The position numbers were made by a program, and so were the translations under genes. A DNA stretch of 64,000 nucleotides, taken from contig NC_086376.1 in NCBI RefSeq assembly GCF_036588685.1, forward strand, positions 61,279,166-61,343,165, given 5' to 3'. Positions 1 to 11,641 of this stretch are shown here, piece by piece (position 1 is the first letter of the stretch; every line of letters begins with the position of its first letter). A model generated the notes under the pieces. That model made no database searches. It saw nothing but the letters and a program-made list of their open reading frames with translations, and was not told where the DNA came from. The DNA is from Mytilus trossulus. Taxonomy: Eukaryota; Mollusca; Bivalvia; Mytilida; Mytilidae.

Positions 1-540
1 ATCATTCTCAACCTTTACATATGTTATGTATTATGATCAAATACAACAAACATTGGATTATCAAGAATGTACACAAATGCGACCACTGCCATTTCAGACG
101 GAAACCGTCTAAAAATTTACCATAATGCTAAAATCTCGAACATTCCAGTAATTTAGCCTGAGTTAATGGTGCTAGTATCCGATACATGTGAATTATATTG
201 TCAAAACAGCCCATATGTATGTAACACAAGTATTCTGCTTCCCAATAAATAGCTAAAAGTTTTAATTTTAACAATTTTCTAAAACTGCTATATTTTGGAG
301 TCACATGGAGGACTTACTGGACCTTCATTTGTACTCCTTTTATTATTTCACATGTCGCAATGCCTCATGCGAATGCATTGTTCTATATACCTCCTACTTT
401 AGACAGTTGTATGATTTCATTATCTGTATACTAATTACGTTCGGGCCATACACGTATGGTAGAACATTTAATCTTTTCATGTTGGATATTTGCTGGATAT
501 TTGTCTTAAGTTCCTTGGAGTTACACATGTTCGTTAATTG
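1..540. other. No gene recognised
   Basis: AT-rich sequence with no coding signal or repeat that I recognise. The longest open frame here (305-541, plus) has no domain, no splice context and no conserved pattern, so I treat it as chance. Confidence 0.5.
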
Positions 541-1262
541 ACCCCATTAAAGTTTTTGCCCTTTAAAGGCATTCGTTTGCAAATTTTTGTACATTTTTTA
601 ATCTTTTACAAAATTCTTATCCTCAGAAACTTCAGGGCCAAATTAAACCAATTTTTAGCCTGAACCATCCTTAGCAAAATGTATCTGAAAACCTTGCCCA
701 ACAACTAAGATGGTCGCCATGACTAAAAATATAAAGCAGGGAGGATAAATACAGTTTAGCTTATATCTCTGAAACAAAATCATCTGTCTGCCGTTGAAAT
801 TATCACACGCATTAGAAAACCTGCTGTTTGGTTACTTCTCTAAATTGGTAGTTTTAGGACATTAGGCAGTTTTTTGTTATTTTGTTATATTATTATTATA
901 GTATTATTATGCATAGAGATAAACTGTACTCAGCAAACATTTTCAGCAAATATGAAAAAAGAAGATGTGGTATGATTGCCAATGAGACAACTATCCACAA
1001 AAGACCAAAATGACACAAACATAAACAATTATAGGTCACCGAATAGTAAGCTCTACAATTTATTCAACATGATTTAAATTGTCAATTGACTCTTTCATGT
1101 ATTATTGCCTTTTAAAGTCAATTGTTAACAATTTTTACAAACAAGTAACTATCACAAAAACAGAGAATTTTGTCATGAATTATATTCATGTCTATATAGT
1201 AGAATGTCCTTTGTTTAATATGCACTGCAGCACATAGACCAAGGTGAGCTACACAAGAGCTT
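541..1262 (-). repeat. Dispersed repeat family D, single unit, with a nested family A copy
   Basis: This stretch matches the units at 54557-56895 and 39768-40450, including the phrases about a 'ttgccctttaaaggc' block and a 'gtctgtatctct/ataaactgtactcagcaaa' block. On the plus strand it ends at 'agaccaaggtgagct', the reverse complement of the edge seen at 54590. The family D sequence is interrupted at about 953-1050 by a family A element (core 'gatgtggtatgattgcc'), because the sequences flanking that insert join into normal family D sequence. Confidence 0.65.
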
Positions 1263-2048
1263 CATGTTGTGTTTTGTCATCTCTTCTTTTCATATGATCT
1301 GTAGATTCAATAGTAATTAACTGTTGTCATCTTTTGGTTTTACACCTTGATTCGCACCTTTAGTGAAGAAGAACTGATTAATATGACGTTTAACGGTTGT
1401 TTGTTTCTTCTTTTTATCAAACAAGACACATCAAGGTATGGGGATGAGTATTTTTTATATTTTCGTGTAATGGACATATTTCGAGTGAGTGAATGGACTA
1501 AAAGGAATCAAGTAGTGTATGTTTGAAAAGTGGAGAGGGGGGATTTTGAACCAGACTCCTACAAGGGTAGATTCCAAAACGGCAAAAACACAAAGATATG
1601 ACGAATAGCAACCTCTCTCTAAAGATTATGGACACCAAATAAATATAAAATTTTAATATAAGGTGGAGTAGTTAATAACATATTAACAGGCATACAATTT
1701 TTATATCACAATCAAAATATATATCAATTATTAAAAAAGGTATGTTATAACATTTGATAGAAATCATTTCCCAATTCTGAATTCCGAATTCTGAATTCCG
1801 AATGGCGAATTCTGAATGCTGAATCCTGAATTATAGCTGAGCTTCTCGACTTTCGTACTATTTTCAGAAATTTAATATCTAAGGATACCAATATAATTGT
1901 CTGCTTTAAGGTGTGAATAAGTATGACATATTTTCATTTTTTTTCTTTTCCAAATTGTGATATTTTGAAACCTCATAACAAACAGGATATCATATAAACG
2001 TATTGTCGACAATGTTGTTTTAAATGTAACCAACCAGACTAATTAAAA
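1263..2048. repeat. Intergenic; short GAATTC-type minisatellite at 1777-1835
   Basis: No gene is seen. At 1777-1835 a degenerate ~14-bp motif (ccgaattctgaatt) repeats about four times. The remainder is unremarkable AT-rich sequence. Confidence 0.5.
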
Positions 2049-4528
2049 ATATCCACTGGTATTAAAGAGATAACCGTAACTGCAATTACGATTATCCAAA
2101 TATGGCGACGGCAGATATAGGTGAATTTTTTGCAGTCATTTTTCTCAAATGTAGCATGTTTTTGTCACTAGTTACTCAGCTGCAAGTTTTTTCTATACCA
2201 TTACATCATATTTGAATCGTAACGGTGCAATGGAAATGTCTAAGCGCTTTGAAAAATTGCCGTTGAAAAATTCGGGATGATAATCGTAACTCTATGGATT
2301 TTTTCTTGTTTGATAATCGTAATTTCTTTCTCGGATAATAGTAGTAACTGAAAAATATTAAATGTTACTTTCAGCATGTCAATGGTATTGTGTGTATTAA
2401 AATGCAAATGTACAGTTAATTGATGACATTAACGGAAAACAAAAATAAATGAAGAAACTTAGAGGTTAATATCTAAGACAAATTTACTTATATATCTCTC
2501 AATTTATTGGCGTTTTTTCTACAAAACCGTGATTTCTTGTCCCAGCCACTTTGCCAAAAATTGTGTTTGATCTTTGCAAGTATTTTTTTGTGCAGTCTGT
2601 ACATGGAATTAGATTTAACATTTTTTAAGCAAAGAAACATACTATTTTTAGAGGCACTAATAAGCTATTGATTCCTGCAATGATTCAAAATAAACAAAAT
2701 GGCATTTCCCTAGACGCCTTATTCAACATTCATCCTCAATTTTTGCAAGAGATATAGACATAAGGGTCTTACAAAAGAAATGATGTTTCCGTTTTAATAA
2801 CGGCAGTTTAATTGTTGACAAAAAAGCACATCAAATGGACCAGAGTGATACCGTATTTTTGTTAATGTCCACTTCGAAACGGTTAAAATCTCCATCAGTA
2901 TCTGGTTTTAAAATTATAAAAAAAAATCAGTGTACAGCTTAGTACGTATTTTGATGAATTTAATCATTCTTGATACTTTTGAAATATAGAGATTGTGGAG
3001 AGAGAAAAACCATGTAAATATGTCCACTACAAAACGGTCACCTACGAAACAAGTATATGAGATTTTTATTTTTTCAATTCTATTCGTGCAAAACAAATAA
3101 CAAGGGTTAGTTTCATGTAATTTTCAGTATGTTATCAACATAGAATAGGGTTGATGTCAACTACGAAACTTTTTGTCCACTACGATCAAAACGGTTTTGT
3201 CCACACGACACTCATCAAAATGTCCACTACGTAACATAAGTTGTACGTTCATATTTTAAGTACCGTCTAATATGTATCGGTAAAAATGGTTCTCACATTC
3301 AGAAAAAGATGAGATCTTTCTAGATATAGGAAGATGTGGTGTGAGTGCCAACCTTTAAATATATACATGTACCTATTCAAGATGGGTCAGACATTGTGGT
3401 AAGTAGATATTCTAATTGTTTTCAAAGTTTCAATGTTATGTGCGCGTTTAAGGTGGGGTTTTTTTTTGGAAAAAAAATGGAGGGGGATTAGCAATATCCC
3501 ATATCCTAAAAGTGCAAAACTGTTGTTCTTAATTTCTCGTCAAACTGTCTCTGGCGAATACTAAACTTCTTTTCTACTTCATTATGGCATAAAGGGTATG
3601 GGCTGGAATTGAACCAGCAGTCGCTTCCCGGGGGAAGAAATAGCACATATATAGCCATCTTCATTAAATGATTTAAAACATTACTTTGTTTTTATTCGGA
3701 ATAAATCAATGATCTTTAACAGTTTCGTTGCCAGCTGAAGGACGCCTCCGGATGCTGGAATTTCTCGCGACATTGAAGACCTGTTGGTGACATTCTGCTG
3801 TTGTTTTTTCTATGGTCGGGTTGTTGTCTCTTTGATACATTCCCCATTTCCATTCTCAATTTTATGAATCACAAATCTGATGTAGGGTGACACATGCATT
3901 TCCCCTGACAAGTATTGCTATATATCATAACTTCCTTTAAAACTGCCTCTTCGCTCATTCCAATATTTTGTGACATTCCTAATTCTTGGGAGTTTTCTGT
4001 ATTTTAACAAAGTATGTGTTTTTCCCATATCCAAATTTCTTGAAGCTTGTTCACCCTTCCAGTTTTATGATATAATAGTATGTAGCTGTTTTCATTAGAA
4101 CCATTAATAATTATATATATGCACAAAAAGATATGTCATAAGATGTTGAAACGTGATTAATTCATCACCATAATTTCTTCATGTGCTATCAGATATACGT
4201 TTTTAGTGTCAATATCAATAAAACACTATCCAGTTACAATTATCTTCTCATTTTTTAATACCATAACTACGATTATCTTTTTTTTCGATTTTCGATTATC
4301 ATTCCGAATTTTTCAACGGCAATTTTCAAAGCGCTTAGACAATTCCAGTACACCATTACGATTCAAATATGATGTAATGGTATAGAAAAACCTTGCAGCT
4401 GAGTAACTAGTGACAAAAACATGCTACATGAGAAAAATGACTGTAAATATTTTACCTATATCTGCCGTCGCCATATTGGGATAATCGTAATTGCAGTTAC
4501 GGTTATCTCTTTAATACCAGTGAATATC
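2049..4528. mobile_element. 2.5-kb element with ~240-bp terminal inverted arms
   Basis: The left arm (2049-2287) is the reverse complement of the right arm (4292-4528) with only scattered mismatches; both contain blocks such as 'taaccgtaactgcaattacg', 'ggcgacggcagatata' and 'gcgctttgaaaa'. The 2-kb interior has no convincing ORF. It holds several dispersed copies of a motif close to 'tgtccactacgaaac' (2868-3235) and a reverse-oriented family B repeat at about 3590-3868. It is probably a non-autonomous DNA transposon; I cannot assign a superfamily and see no clear target duplication. Confidence 0.7.
3590..3868 (-). repeat. Dispersed repeat family B copy
   Basis: Reads, on the minus strand, from an 'aaaattgagaatggaaatgg' edge through 'gacaacaacccgaccat' to the 'ggcgtccttcagctgg' block. 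The same sequence occurs at 16761-17408, 36958-37200 and 42995-43292. It is nested within the inverted-arm element. Confidence 0.65.
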
Positions 4529-4785
4529 TGTGTTTATGTAACTTTGGTTACAAAATTCCCGATTATTTACAAATATATTTCGTGCATTCAATATCTTTAA
4601 TGGCTATATATACTGATCAAGGTGAACTAATTCGCAAGTATACATAATGTAGGGCTAATGAACATATCCAGTCAAAATGGAACTCATTTTGTATTCAATA
4701 TATGTGACCTTAATGAAAATAACTGTAGTAAGACGTTTATCAAGCAGAGTTTAATTGAGACAGATTTGATACCAGGTCCTCTCCT

Positions 4786-4885
4786 TTTGATTCGAGCGTC
4801 ACTGATGAGTCTTCTGTAGACGAAACGCCCGTCTGGCGTAAATATAAAATTCTAATCCTGGCATCTATGATGAGTTTATTAGTTT
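4786..4885 (+). repeat. Family E repeat with a hammerhead-like core
   Basis: At 4802-4839 the strand reads CTGATGAG, a 4-bp stem (GTCT/AGAC), then GAAA, then a short stem (ACGCC/GGCGT) followed by A. This is the order and spacing of hammerhead core, stem II and stem III. The bases just before CTGATGA do not pair with those after the putative cleavage site, so stem I is not apparent. Copies occur at 20885-20975 and 21249-21333 (minus), plus an interrupted one at 54488-56930. Confidence 0.6.
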
Positions 4886-4974
4886 ATAATCTTATATATA
4901 ATTTCACATATCTTTATCTTCTATATTTGGTTATTTGTATTATTGCGTTTCATTTCTGCTAATATGCCTTGTCT

Positions 4975-5290
4975 ATATGCCCTTTTAAGCTTCTTTGTTA
5001 CATGTTTGTTTTTATAGTGATTGAGAATATAACACAATGTTGACTGCTGTAGCTCTATTTTTTTACATTTTTACATGTTTACCTATTATGTCTTATTTGT
5101 GTTTGTTTTGTTCACACATCGTTGTAAGGATAATGAAATTGATGCGACTGTCATACAAGTTCAAGTTTCAGGTAGCTATAAAACCAGGTTTAATCCAAAA
5201 TTTTCTACAAAAAAAGTGCCTGTACCAAGTCAGGAATATGACAGTTGTTATCCATTTGTTTGATGTGTTTAAGCTTGAGAACACAGGACT
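4975..5290 (+). repeat. Dispersed repeat family C copy
   Basis: Shares the block 'aaaaccaggtttaatcc' followed by 'ctgtaccaagtcaggaa' with 7590-7840, 19262-19400 and 29150-29290. Two overlapping open frames in it (5037-5297 and 5075-5263) are by-products of the repeat, not genes. Confidence 0.6.
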
Positions 5291-5331
5291 TGCATGAAAA
5301 AATCAAGTACAATACACTATTTAATATTCAT

Positions 5332-5337
5332 TTTATT
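5332..5337 (-). promoter_or_regulatory. Poly(A) signal of copy 1
   Basis: AATAAA on the minus strand, about 80 bp past the stop of the last exon. Copies 2 and 3 have the same signal at matching positions (16322-16327 and 25794-25799). Confidence 0.6.
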
Positions 5338-5413
5338 ATTTACAAACCATTACAAACAAAATAATCAAATTTGTAGAATACCTTCATGAATTCTGCAATG
5401 CCTCCATGGAAAG

Positions 5414-6348
5414 TTAATATGTTCCTTTTTTACCTGAAATGATAAAACAATGTTCACATAATAAGTTGATTACATTGAATTATTGAAGGAAGAGTTGTGA
5501 ATTAAGCAAATTCTCTTTTGATTCAGAGAATAGGTATTTTAATCAGGATTAATCATTTTCAAAATAGAATACAATGCACAAGGAAAAAGAGAATAAATCT
5601 TCACATCAAAAAACAATATGCCATTTTGTAATGACACTCGCTTTCAAATAACAATTTTTCAATTGTTGTTATATTATATTTATAAAATTTCGATTTTATT
5701 CTATTTAGCGATCTTATATTACTTAACTCAAAATTTGCCAAAACTGCCAAACCCACTGTGACTGTTTCTTCCATTTATGAGTCCACCATTGACGCTAATA
5801 CCAAAACCATTCAAACCACCTATACCATATGATCTAAGACCAATCAAACCACCATATGATCCAAAACCATTCAAACTAACAATACCGCCAATACCATAAG
5901 ATCCCAGATTATTAACACCGTATGCCCCATTAATGCCATATGTTCCATGCATATTTCTTCCAAGTCCTTTGCCGTATCCATAACCCATGAAAGGTCTGAT
6001 TCCTTTACTGTATACTGTATTCTCCTTCCGTTCATGAACCCGTATCCAGGATATCCACTTTGTACACTATATCCATTGTATCCAGAATAACCACCAATGT
6101 TTAACGGTGAACCGTAACCATACGCGTTGTTGGCAAATCCTCCATATCCATAACCAAATCTACCATAAGACGGATATCCGAAGCCACCATTTCCTTGAAA
6201 TCCAATACTTCCAATATTACCTGGTCCGAATGGGTTTCCATATGTTTTCAGGTTATATTTGGGACTATATCCTTTGTCTCCAGCCTCGGATGCCACGAGT
6301 CCGAAAGGGCTAAACCGATCAATAATATCGGTGTCATGTTTAGTGGTT
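5414..6348 (-). pseudogene. Shematrin-like glycine-rich protein, copy 1, broken
   Basis: Clear paralogue of the copies at 16-18.6 and 25.9-27.5 kb, but disabled. The equivalent of the start codon is 6335-6337, after an acceptor at 6349-6351. A one-base deletion at about 6300-6306 shifts the frame inside the signal peptide. The mature part (from Ala-Ser-Glu-Ala-Gly, about 6293) is open again in another frame through GYGYGG-type repeats. A second shift and deletion lies near 5990-6045, removing about 25 residues relative to copy 3. At the end of the large exon the copies read GGAG|GTAAGT, but here it is TGAG|TTAAGT (5721-5730): the donor +1 G is T, and an in-frame TGA is created. The last exon (5414-5433) and its acceptor survive. 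It could still be transcribed, since the TATA-like box and exon 1 donor remain. Loss of function is inferred. Confidence 0.82.
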
Positions 6349-6633
6349 CTGTAACGATATTCATTTATAATTAACTAATAATAATTTATGTGAAAATTCA
6401 AAACATTGACTAATCAGAACGACAGAAAATATAAAGAAAAAAAATAATTGAAAAGATTTAAGACGTAAGTGAAATGAAATGTAAGTTGACTATATATTTA
6501 AAAAGGCCAAACTTATCCTGGCGTTTTAAGTTCATGAAATTTATTTAAAAAGAAAGTCATGCTAAATACACCTGAAAAACATAATTTTTAAAACAAACAC
6601 AAAACATACATTTTAAGTATAGCAACTGCTTAC

Positions 6634-6695
6634 CTTTGTGTCCTTCAATGATGGTGTGTTTCTTGTGATACTTTGTGATCGTTGTCCTGTATATA
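6634..6695 (-). promoter_or_regulatory. Copy 1 promoter remnant and non-coding exon 1
   Basis: A TATA-like TATATACA (6688-6695) lies about 55 bp before an intact donor AG|GTAAGC (exon ends at 6634). The exon shares 'aaacacacca' type sequence with copies 2 and 3. The TATA box is weaker than in those copies (TATATAAG and TATAAAAG). The start site, about 30 bp downstream, is inferred. Confidence 0.55.
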
Positions 6696-7589
6696 CCATA
6701 AACACTGACCAAACATGTCGTAATAATCTGTTATAGAATAGACATTTGACAATGATTAACATGTGTAAAAGTGGGTCTTTTTAAACAGGGTTAACCACAA
6801 TAATAGAAAATGTTGTCATCAGTTATGTGTTGCTTTGTTTTACCCGCTGTAATTATCATCGTGGTTTGTGGACTTTCACCTATCAATGATATTAAATTTA
6901 AACTAAATGTGTTATTTAGTTTAAAGGAAAATCCTCATTTTATTGAGGTATTCGTATACAGCAGCTTTGTATATTTCTAATTGTTTGTGTCGTATATTGT
7001 TACCTTTCATTATTGTCTTTTAATACCGTATTTAACATCTATCTATTCAAACTTCAAACATGTTAATCACCTTTATCTAATATATTAGGCAACTAGCCAG
7101 AATGAAATGAAGTAAGCGATGTCGATTAGCCCTCACATTTTGATGCTTTGTTTATATTCTTTCATTAAAAAAGTATACAATTTGGTTGTTATACTACATG
7201 CATTGTTAACCATTAAAAGATATGAAATGCAGTTAGCTATGCAGAACATCGAATGTCAAATATATGCGTCCATACCATAGACAATTGCCTTGTCGGCTCA
7301 CTTGGTCTAGCTCTATTTGTGGATTTTATGGCATTTTCTCAGTTTGTCATTTGTTTTTAATCTATATAAAAGACAATAACAATCAAAATCAAGGAGTAAA
7401 CAAAGACTCACAAAACCAAAAGACATTTGTTTTTTAACCCTGTATGCTAACATTGCCTGTTTTAAAATTTTAAAATTGTTTGTATGCACATTGAACGACA
7501 AATTTATGTGACGTGTTAAAGTTTCTGACGTCAGACACTCAAATCAATGAATGTGTTCGTAGATAATAGTTGTTTTTGTGTTCTGTTAA
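6696..7589. other. Upstream region shared by shematrin-like copies
   Basis: No gene seen. Up to about 7085 it resembles the region upstream of copy 2 (18840-19260), including a 'ggactttcacctat' block and a 'taattgtttgtgtcgt' block, so the duplicated unit included promoter-distal sequence. The rest is unassigned. Confidence 0.55.
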
Positions 7590-8030
7590 ATTGTTCCTTT
7601 TCAAATTGTTATACGATGAGGACTGATGTACCCATATTTTGACTATTTTATTTATTGTGTCTGTTTATTTAACGTATCATTGTAAATATAATGAAATTTG
7701 ATGAGACTGTCTTTAAAGAGAGAGGGTTAGCGCTATAGAACCAGGTTTCATCCACCATTTTCTACTTTTGAAAATGCCTGTACCAAGTCAAGAACATGAC
7801 AGTTCTTCTCATTCGCTTTTGATGCGTTTTGTTATTTGATTTTGCCATGTGATTATGGACTTCCCGAATTGATTTTCCTCTAAGTTAAGTATTTTTGTGA
7901 TTTTACTTTTTACATCAACAGTTATAAATAATAAATTAGAAACAACACGAACTCCACTAAAAACCGGGAGTAAAATCAGGTGCTCCGGAAGGGTATGCAT
8001 TTCCCGCACCGTATATGGCACCCGTCGTGT
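7590..8030. repeat. Family C copy, then a minus-strand retroelement 3' tail
   Basis: 7590-7840 (plus) is a family C repeat ending in 'ctgtaccaagtcaagaa'. 7940-8030 is the reverse complement of the tail that follows the reverse transcriptase at 14420-14660 ('cttccggagcacctga' block). No coding part of the element is attached. Confidence 0.6.
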
Positions 8031-8675
8031 TATTTCTTTGGTCAGTTCGGTAATGATGGAATGTTTTTATGACTGAGGAAGAATATCATATATGATTTCT
8101 GACGCACTTTTGTCATGATGACCAATCAGCTCAAAAACCGTAATCTTGAGTGATGACCTTACTTTGATTGATTCATAGCCCTGTCTTAGCAACTTTCGAG
8201 AAAGCAGAAGTCATCACGCATATTATGCTATCTCTAAAGTAACGTACCAATTGAGACACATATACTCAAGATGATGATGCAGCTGGGATGTTGCTTTACA
8301 GAAATGGAAAGTTGACTATAGGAAAATTAAAATCATCGCGTTTGTATAGTTCCATGTCATTAAATTGACCAAAAACATATTTTAAGATTTGATTTAAATA
8401 AATTTTTACTGTAACTTTGAAACACATATCTTTTTTTAAAAGGTTATTAAGGATTGTTATGAAAGTTCATGATATTAAATTTTTGTTTTAACACAAAAAG
8501 GTGTTTATTTGGTTTAAGCTGATTTGAAAAAAATGTAATCTTAAAAAAGACACCATTTTGTGTTGTTAAAACAAAAATTTAATATGAGGAAAGATATATT
8601 TCTAATATCGTAGCTTTTTGACCTAGATTAATTAAATTCTTAAATTTGACAGAAGTACACAAAACTAAATAACAA

Positions 8676-9725
8676 CCTATGATTCAGTAAGATCAATATA
8701 TTGCGAAGATAGTTGTAGAGTTTGATGAAAATCTAAGTTGAATTGAAAAAAATAAAATGACCTGGGATTCAGTAAGCTTAATGTATATCTAAGATAGCTA
8801 CATAGTTTGATGAAAATCCAAGTTGATTTGAAAAAGTTATTAAATAAATTAAAGTGTACTATCTCTATTTTATCTGAACTGTAAATCCTAGCTTTTTTTT
8901 TTAACAAGATAACTTAAATTCTTAAATTTTACAACAATACAACAAATAACTAATTGACCTGGGATTCAGTAAGCTTAATATATATCTAAGATAGCTGCAT
9001 AGTTTGATGAACATCCAAGTTGATTTGAAAAAGTTATTGAAAAAACTAAAGTGTAGTATCTCTATTTTGTCCGAACTGCAAATCCTAGCTTTTTTTTACC
9101 AAGATTACTTAAATTCTTAAATATTACAACAAATAACTAATTGACATGGGATTCAGTAAGCTTAATATATTTGTAAGATAGCTGCATAGTTTTATGAACA
9201 TCCAAGTTGATTTGAAAAAGTTATTAAAAAAATTAAAGTGTACTATCTCTATTTTGTCCGAACTGCAAATTCTAGCTTTTTTGACCTAGATTAATTTTAT
9301 TCTTGAATTTGACAGCAATACAACAAAAAATAAAATGACCTGGGATTCAGTAAGCTTAATATATATCTAAGATAGCTACATAGTTTGATGAAAATCCAAG
9401 TTGATTTGAAAAAGTTATTAAAAAAAATAAAGTGTACTATCTCTATTTTGTCCAAATTGCAAATTCTATCTTTTTTGACCTAGATTAATTTAATTCTTGA
9501 ATTTGACAGCATGTCAACAAAAAATAAAATGACCTGGGATTCAGTAAGCTTAAAAAATTAAAGATGCCCATCTGAATTTATATAATAATTTTTACCTATT
9601 GTAAAATTAAATTCTTTCATTTCACAGCAATAAAAAAAAAACTACCTAATAAGCTTGAATATTGAAAGATCATTACTTAATTAAGTAAGATTGGCGGATT
9701 TACACCAGTCTAAACTAAATTTGAA
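8676..9725 (+). repeat. ~190-bp direct repeats of the left foldback arm
   Basis: Five full units start at 8759, 8956, 9143, 9337 and 9531 (spacings 197, 187, 194 and 194), with a partial unit at 8676. Each carries 'atagctacatagtttgatga', 'gtactatctctattttg' and 'gacctagattaattt' blocks. The last unit diverges after 9545. Confidence 0.75.
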
Positions 9726-9726
9726 G

Positions 9727-9990
9727 GTCAAGACTTGTCGAGACAGGTCGAGACTGGTTGAGACTGAGTCGAGACTAGTCGAGACAGGTCGAGACTAGTC
9801 GAGACAGGTCGAGACTAGTCGAGACAGGTCGAGACTATCCAAGACAGGTCGAAACAGGTCGAGCCTTGGCCAAGACTATTTCAGACTACACAAAGATCAT
9901 CAAGTACTGAATCAGACTAATTAAGTAAAGTCGAGACCTAGTCGAGTACACTTAAGTACAGTTAAGTACAGTCGAGACAATGTCGAGACT
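9727..9990 (+). repeat. GTCGAGAC minisatellite in the left arm
   Basis: About ten head-to-tail copies of a 10-bp unit, GTCGAGACWR, in 9727-9870, then looser copies mixed with 'agtacacttaagtacagtt' to about 9990. The counterpart in the right arm is 12325-12560 with fewer units. Open frames across it are repeat artefacts. Confidence 0.75.
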
Positions 9991-10413
9991 AGTCGAGTAA
10001 AATGTGTGCTCGATTTTACTGGTCGAGCACAAAAACTGGTCAATTCAGACTCTGAGCAGTTTATAGTGTAAGTTTTTGGATGTCTATGAATTAGATAGCA
10101 CCACAAACTTATTCTCGGCGAATATGAATATTCATCAAATGGTTTCTTGTGATGGGAAATACACTGAAATGCAGTCAACTTTCGCGTTTGATAGTTTAAT
10201 AATTACATAAGATGTATGTTTCATTATAATACCTTATTCTGAATGGCTAAATGCACATCACATGTTAATCCGTAAGCAATTGCATCAGACAATAAAACTT
10301 ATCATTCATAATGACACGAGGTCCTACAAAAAAGTGCACAGGTGAATTAAATAAAACTCTATAAAAACCGTGTTTTCATGATCCTAGCTAAAAAAAAATC
10401 AAATTATAAGTAA

Positions 10414-10560
10414 TGATTGCTTCTTTTTGTAACTTTATAGGGTTGTAAAAGCGTTGACCGTGCGTACATTTTTAGAATGAGGCGCCTCCGCGCTTCATAC
10501 AAAATGTACTTCGGTCAACGGTTTTACAGCTAATAAATTTATAAAAAGAAGCATTCAATT
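10414..10560. repeat. ~145-bp hairpin inside the left arm
   Basis: The ends (gcttctttttgtaactttat and ataaatttataaaaagaagc) pair, and inner halves also pair (gcgttgaccg...gtacattttt with aaaatgtac...cggtcaac). An identical structure in reverse lies at about 11765-11910 in the right arm. It may be a small MITE carried within the larger element. Confidence 0.65.
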
Positions 10561-10688
10561 CTTAATTGTTAACATTCTGGCGTATTACAAACAAACAACT
10601 TGTTACGTCTCATTTCATTGGTCGAAAGATTTAAATACAACAACAATGTAGTCAGTGTGCACGCAAATTGACACAGGTGACCGACAAT

Positions 10689-11641
10689 GGAATTTACTAT
10701 GTTACTACGAACGTAAAACACTGATTTGTATAGTTTATAAACCTTTGTTCAAAAGAATTAGATAAATGTTTTGTTAACTTCAAATAGTAGGGTCGAAATA
10801 TTATACTGATATTTTGTTTTAAGTAATATTCTAAGTTCTTTATGCATGCAGCAATTCAATTGTCTTTTAACCGGCATGATGAGAAATATAAGGATAAAAT
10901 AAAATACATGTGGCGCTTTTATACGGATGAATATATGAACCACTTTCAATTTCTTTCATACTGACGATAGGTTATAATCCTAACAATTTCGTAGTCACTT
11001 ATAATAAGTATCTCACAATACTGATCCTTTACAATAATTAATGAGGGGTTGCACTGACATTCCTCTTTTATTTTTTTCATGCTATAAAACATACACACAG
11101 TAGCTATAAGCGTACCATATACGGGGGAAATTGTCCCCCAAAGATAGAAACAAAATAACTTACATCGTATCATTTCTGCACCTGAATGAATTCAGTGAAC
11201 GAAGGCATGTTGTTGTAATAAATTGAAATGTTATATCGGCGAAGATTATTTCTTTTGCATGTTTGGAACTAATTACTAAATCAATCTTTGTGAAAAATGT
11301 CGTAGTTTATAAGGAACAATTCTCGTTTGAATTGTCATACATTATTTCGGGACCATTTATAACTGACTATGCAGTATGGGCTTTACTCATTATTGAAAGC
11401 CGTACGGTGGCCTATAGTTAATTTCTAACTGACCTGTTAAGTTAGAACTGTGTCATGTTGGTCTCTTGTGGAGAGTTGTCTCATTGGCAATCATACCACA
11501 TCTTCATTTTTAAATATAAATGTGCTGTTTTCGATTTTAAATGGTTAACATTTATCTTTTAATTTTAAAGCAGATAAAAAAAAATGAAACTCAGCAACAA
11601 ATAAAAGCATAAGCTAGAGTACAGTGATTAACATTTATCTT
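10689..11641. other. Spacer of the foldback-like element
   Basis: No domain is recognised. The open frames here (10758-10949 and 10946-11173, minus) are short and unlike any protein I know. The part at about 11455-11512 is the reverse complement of the dispersed family A edge ('gtctcattggcaatcatacc'). Confidence 0.5.

Noticed and set aside
4802-4839. Functional hammerhead ribozyme
   Set aside because: Core, stem II and stem III are present but no stem I can be paired, so I report only a hammerhead-like motif.
9921-10178. Minus-strand open frames at 9921-10178, 11982-12251 and 12417-12632
   Set aside because: They are within foldback arm repeats, partly in the GTCGAGAC minisatellite, and differ between the arms.
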